NCBI RefSeq assembly: GCF_947855115.1
Contig: NZ_CANTZW010000004.1
Coordinates: 62,001-126,000 of the forward strand
Length of the DNA stretch: 64,000 bases
Direction: 5' to 3'
DNA from: an uncultured Parabacteroides sp.
GTDB taxonomy: Bacteria; Bacteroidota; Bacteroidia; Bacteroidales; Tannerellaceae
Positions 62,061 through 64,000 of this stretch are shown here, piece after piece. A program made the translations under genes and the position numbers. The notes under the pieces were generated by a model. That model worked only from the letters and a program-made list of their open reading frames with translations, was not told where the DNA came from and did no database searches. Positions within the stretch are counted from its first letter, which is position 1; the number at the start of each line of letters is the position of its first letter.

Positions 62061-62879
62061 TTATTTCACAGGGATATAACCCACCTTCGTCACCGTAGCT
62101 TGTCCCTCGGCCGACATTACGTAATCAATGAACGGTTGCACTTTAGAAGCGTTCTTCATCTCATAGTAGTAGAACAACGGACGGACAATCGGGTACGTCT
62201 TATTCTTCGCGTTCTCCAATGAAGGCGCCACATACGACTTTCCCGCATCATAAGACACACGAACCGCTTTCACCTCCTTATTCAAATAAGCAAGGCCGAC
62301 ATAGCCAATGGCACCTTTCGTCTGGCTCACACTTTGGATAATAGCACCTGTAGCCGGCATACTCAGGATACCGTTCATATAGTTCTTGTTTTTTAATACG
62401 CTCTCCTTGAAGAACTCGTAGGTCCCGGAAGAAGTCTCGCGGGAATAGGCGACAATCTTCATGTCTGCCCCGCCCACTTCTTTCCAATTCTTGATCTTAC
62501 CAGTAAAAATTCCTTCCAGTTGTTCCCGGGTCAGGCTCGAAACCTTGTTGGAAGGGTGTACGACAACAGCCAAGGCATCGTAAGCGATAACCTCTTCTTT
62601 CGTTTTCTTCCCGGCTTCCTGCAATTTTATACGCTCATCAAACTTCATCTTACGAGAAGTCATCGCTATATCCGTAGTACCTTCCAGCAAAGCGGAGATA
62701 CCTACACCAGAACCACCGCCAGTCACGGTTATTCTAGCGGCTTTATTCTTATTCATGAAATTCTCGGCTTCAGTCTGGGTAAGCGGCAGACAAGTATCGC
62801 TACCTTTTATCTTCTGGGCAAGCGCATCCGTAGCGAACAAACAGGCTGCCATAGCAGCTAATAAAATCGTCTTCTTCAT
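62061..62879 (-). CDS. pstS: Phosphate-binding protein PstS
   Basis: 272 residues from the ATG at 62879 (MKKTILLAAMAACLF, a clear signal peptide). It is a PBP-like-2 periplasmic protein with KIKGSDTCLP near the mature N-terminus, the phosphate-binding TGGGSGVGISALLEG and SRETSSGTYEFF, and GAIGYVGLAYL. It captures phosphate for the PstCAB transporter, not seen here. Only the porin lies upstream in the window. Confidence 0.94.
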   Translation of the reverse strand: MKKTILLAAMAACLFATDALAQKIKGSDTCLPLTQTEAENFMNKNKAARITVTGGGSGVGISALLEGTTDIAMTSRKMKFDERIKLQEAGKKTKEEVIAYDALAVVVHPSNKVSSLTREQLEGIFTGKIKNWKEVGGADMKIVAYSRETSSGTYEFFKESVLKNKNYMNGILSMPATGAIIQSVSQTKGAIGYVGLAYLNKEVKAVRVSYDAGKSYVAPSLENAKNKTYPIVRPLFYYYEMKNASKVQPFIDYVMSAEGQATVTKVGYIPVK

Positions 62880-62965
62880 TATTCTGTATTTATCTTTATA
62901 TTTACGATACAAAGTAAATACCTCGGTATTTCAATGGGATGAAACAGATATTACAATCCTATGAA

Positions 62966-64000
62966 TTAAAACTTATATTGAAGACGGACAGTCAATACAT
63001 TATCTTTCCGGTCGTTCTCGTAGCCCTTTACGAGACTGCTTTTTTCGTTGAAGTTAAACTCGTAATAGGCTTGCAAACGGATATGCTTGTTGAAATTATA
63101 GATACCGCCGATGCCAATCGTACGCTGCGCCAAGTCGGTCTTCGAGGTGAAGCTATCCTCCGCTCCCACCTCATCTCCGCTCACTTTGGTATTCGGGTCG
63201 TAAACGTCATATTTCAATACCGCCGAGAAAGGGGAGGAACCGATATCTTGTACCCAATAAAAGAAGTAACCAAGGAAAGGACGCTTGAACAGGGAGTTTT
63301 CCGGCAGATTCTCCGGACGGGTACTGTAGTTCGGGCTTTTGCTGCTTCCGGCGACACCAGGCTGTGTACCGATCAATCCTTCCGCACGGAAAGTAGTCTT
63401 TCCTAAAGATGAAAGGAAACTGAACTGCGCGTCCAAGCCCAAATACTGGCGTTTCATATAAGTACCCGTCTTTCCCATATCTATCTTAACGAAACGATTG
63501 TCACGCATCTCATACGCCTCGGTGGTAGGGTTATATACAAAACCATGGTAGTAAGAGAAGCCGGCTCCCCATTTTCCCCAATCGCCTATCGTTTTCTCGG
63601 CTCCCAAACGTCCGATGAAATCTTTACGGCTGTCGGTCTCGCGATTGATACTGTTTCCGGCAAACAAACCGGCATCCAACCGCAAGAAACTCAAAGGGCT
63701 GGTAGCCTTGGTACGCAAGGTAAGCATAGCACCCAAATCTCGCTCGTCCGGGAAAAAATACTGGATAATAGTCGCACGCTCCGGAGATTCGAGCGAACTC
63801 GTGGAATAACACACCTCATAGCCGAAAGGACGGTTGAACACACCGGCCATCAACTGGCTGCGTCTCGTCCAAGGGTCCTTGATGCCGATATACAGATCGC
63901 GGAAGCTCACCCCCTTATCATTCACCTCGATCTGGACGGCTCCTGTCCCGATCCCATCATTGTACTCGAACTTCATACGGCCCCGACGGATACCGATCCG
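62966..64000 (-). CDS. Phosphate-selective porin OprO/OprP-like (partial, N-terminus beyond window)
   Basis: At least 345 residues. The reading frame is open to the right edge (RIGIRRGRMKFEY at the edge), so the true start is outside. It has barrel strands, a MAGVFNRPFGYEV strand, FLRLDAGLFAGN, and ends TVRLQYKF. The OprO/P family forms anion/phosphate-uptake pores. Its position upstream of pstS on the same strand fits phosphate uptake. Confidence 0.85.
   Translation of the reverse strand, partial: RIGIRRGRMKFEYNDGIGTGAVQIEVNDKGVSFRDLYIGIKDPWTRRSQLMAGVFNRPFGYEVCYSTSSLESPERATIIQYFFPDERDLGAMLTLRTKATSPLSFLRLDAGLFAGNSINRETDSRKDFIGRLGAEKTIGDWGKWGAGFSYYHGFVYNPTTEAYEMRDNRFVKIDMGKTGTYMKRQYLGLDAQFSFLSSLGKTTFRAEGLIGTQPGVAGSSKSPNYSTRPENLPENSLFKRPFLGYFFYWVQDIGSSPFSAVLKYDVYDPNTKVSGDEVGAEDSFTSKTDLAQRTIGIGGIYNFNKHIRLQAYYEFNFNEKSSLVKGYENDRKDNVLTVRLQYKF

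Overview
The window looks like a chromosomal segment of a gut Bacteroidales bacterium, most likely Parabacteroides (P. distasonis-like). The evidence is the Bacteroidetes promoter signature (TTTG or GTTG, 19-20 nt, then TANNTTTG), type IX secretion genes porU and porV, a TonB-dependent receptor, 6-bladed beta-propeller/NVEALA genes, DUF4834, DUF5683 and DUF3127 proteins, and three very large secreted paralogues whose C-terminus matches what I know as DUF6383, a Parabacteroides-typical family. The species is inferred from gene content only.

Layout. 1-3.6 kb: the end of a TonB receptor, a secreted metallophosphoesterase and a DUF4143 AAA ATPase. 3.7-8.1 kb: S-layer-like paralogue 1 and a repeat-rich 1.1 kb gap. 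8.2-19.4 kb: tRNA-Pro, aroB, alaS, an M23 peptidase, a MerR regulator, a DUF3127 protein, a cation antiporter, relA/spoT, an Lrp regulator and an O-acetylhomoserine sulfhydrylase. 19.4-26 kb: a small secreted protein, a LytS/LytTR two-component pair and a parA-parB-DUF5683-transglycosylase operon. 26.4-29.7 kb: paralogue 2. 30-37.7 kb: birA, mmcQ and yraN; an RHH protein coupled to tadA; psd-pssA-DUF4834; and a SUI1 factor with a RecB/AddA-like helicase-nuclease. 37.9-41.8 kb: an NVEALA-like peptide, a beta-propeller lipoprotein, a 48-residue membrane protein and a sensor kinase. 41.8-48.2 kb: the operon rex, FAH-family protein, porU, porV, ispF. 48.7-51.5 kb: paralogue 3. 52.3-64 kb: housekeeping genes (pepD, a flippase-like protein, rsmA, mgtE, lrgAB, efp, radC, a barrel protein, a DUF59 protein, lpxH, pstS and a truncated phosphate-type porin).

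The most interesting signal is the comparison of the three large surface-protein loci. Paralogue 2 has a clear promoter (GTTG-N19-TACCTTTG) 106 bp upstream and pointing into the gene. Paralogue 1 has a homologous promoter segment, but it points away from the gene and sits between imperfect inverted repeats (7103-7126 and 7288-7311). Flipping that segment would put the promoter 113 bp from the start codon. Paralogue 3 has no promoter that I can see. In its place is one 30-bp near-perfect palindrome (51574-51603) that looks like the two outer halves of the paralogue-1 repeats joined together, so it resembles an excised or empty site. The three loci therefore look like ON, inverted and empty states of one promoter cassette. 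From memory, phase-variable S-layer-like glycoproteins with invertible promoters have been reported in P. distasonis; I cannot confirm that these genes are the same ones. The C-terminal ~75 residues of all three proteins look like a type IX secretion sorting domain, and the sortase PorU and its partner PorV are encoded just downstream of paralogue 3.
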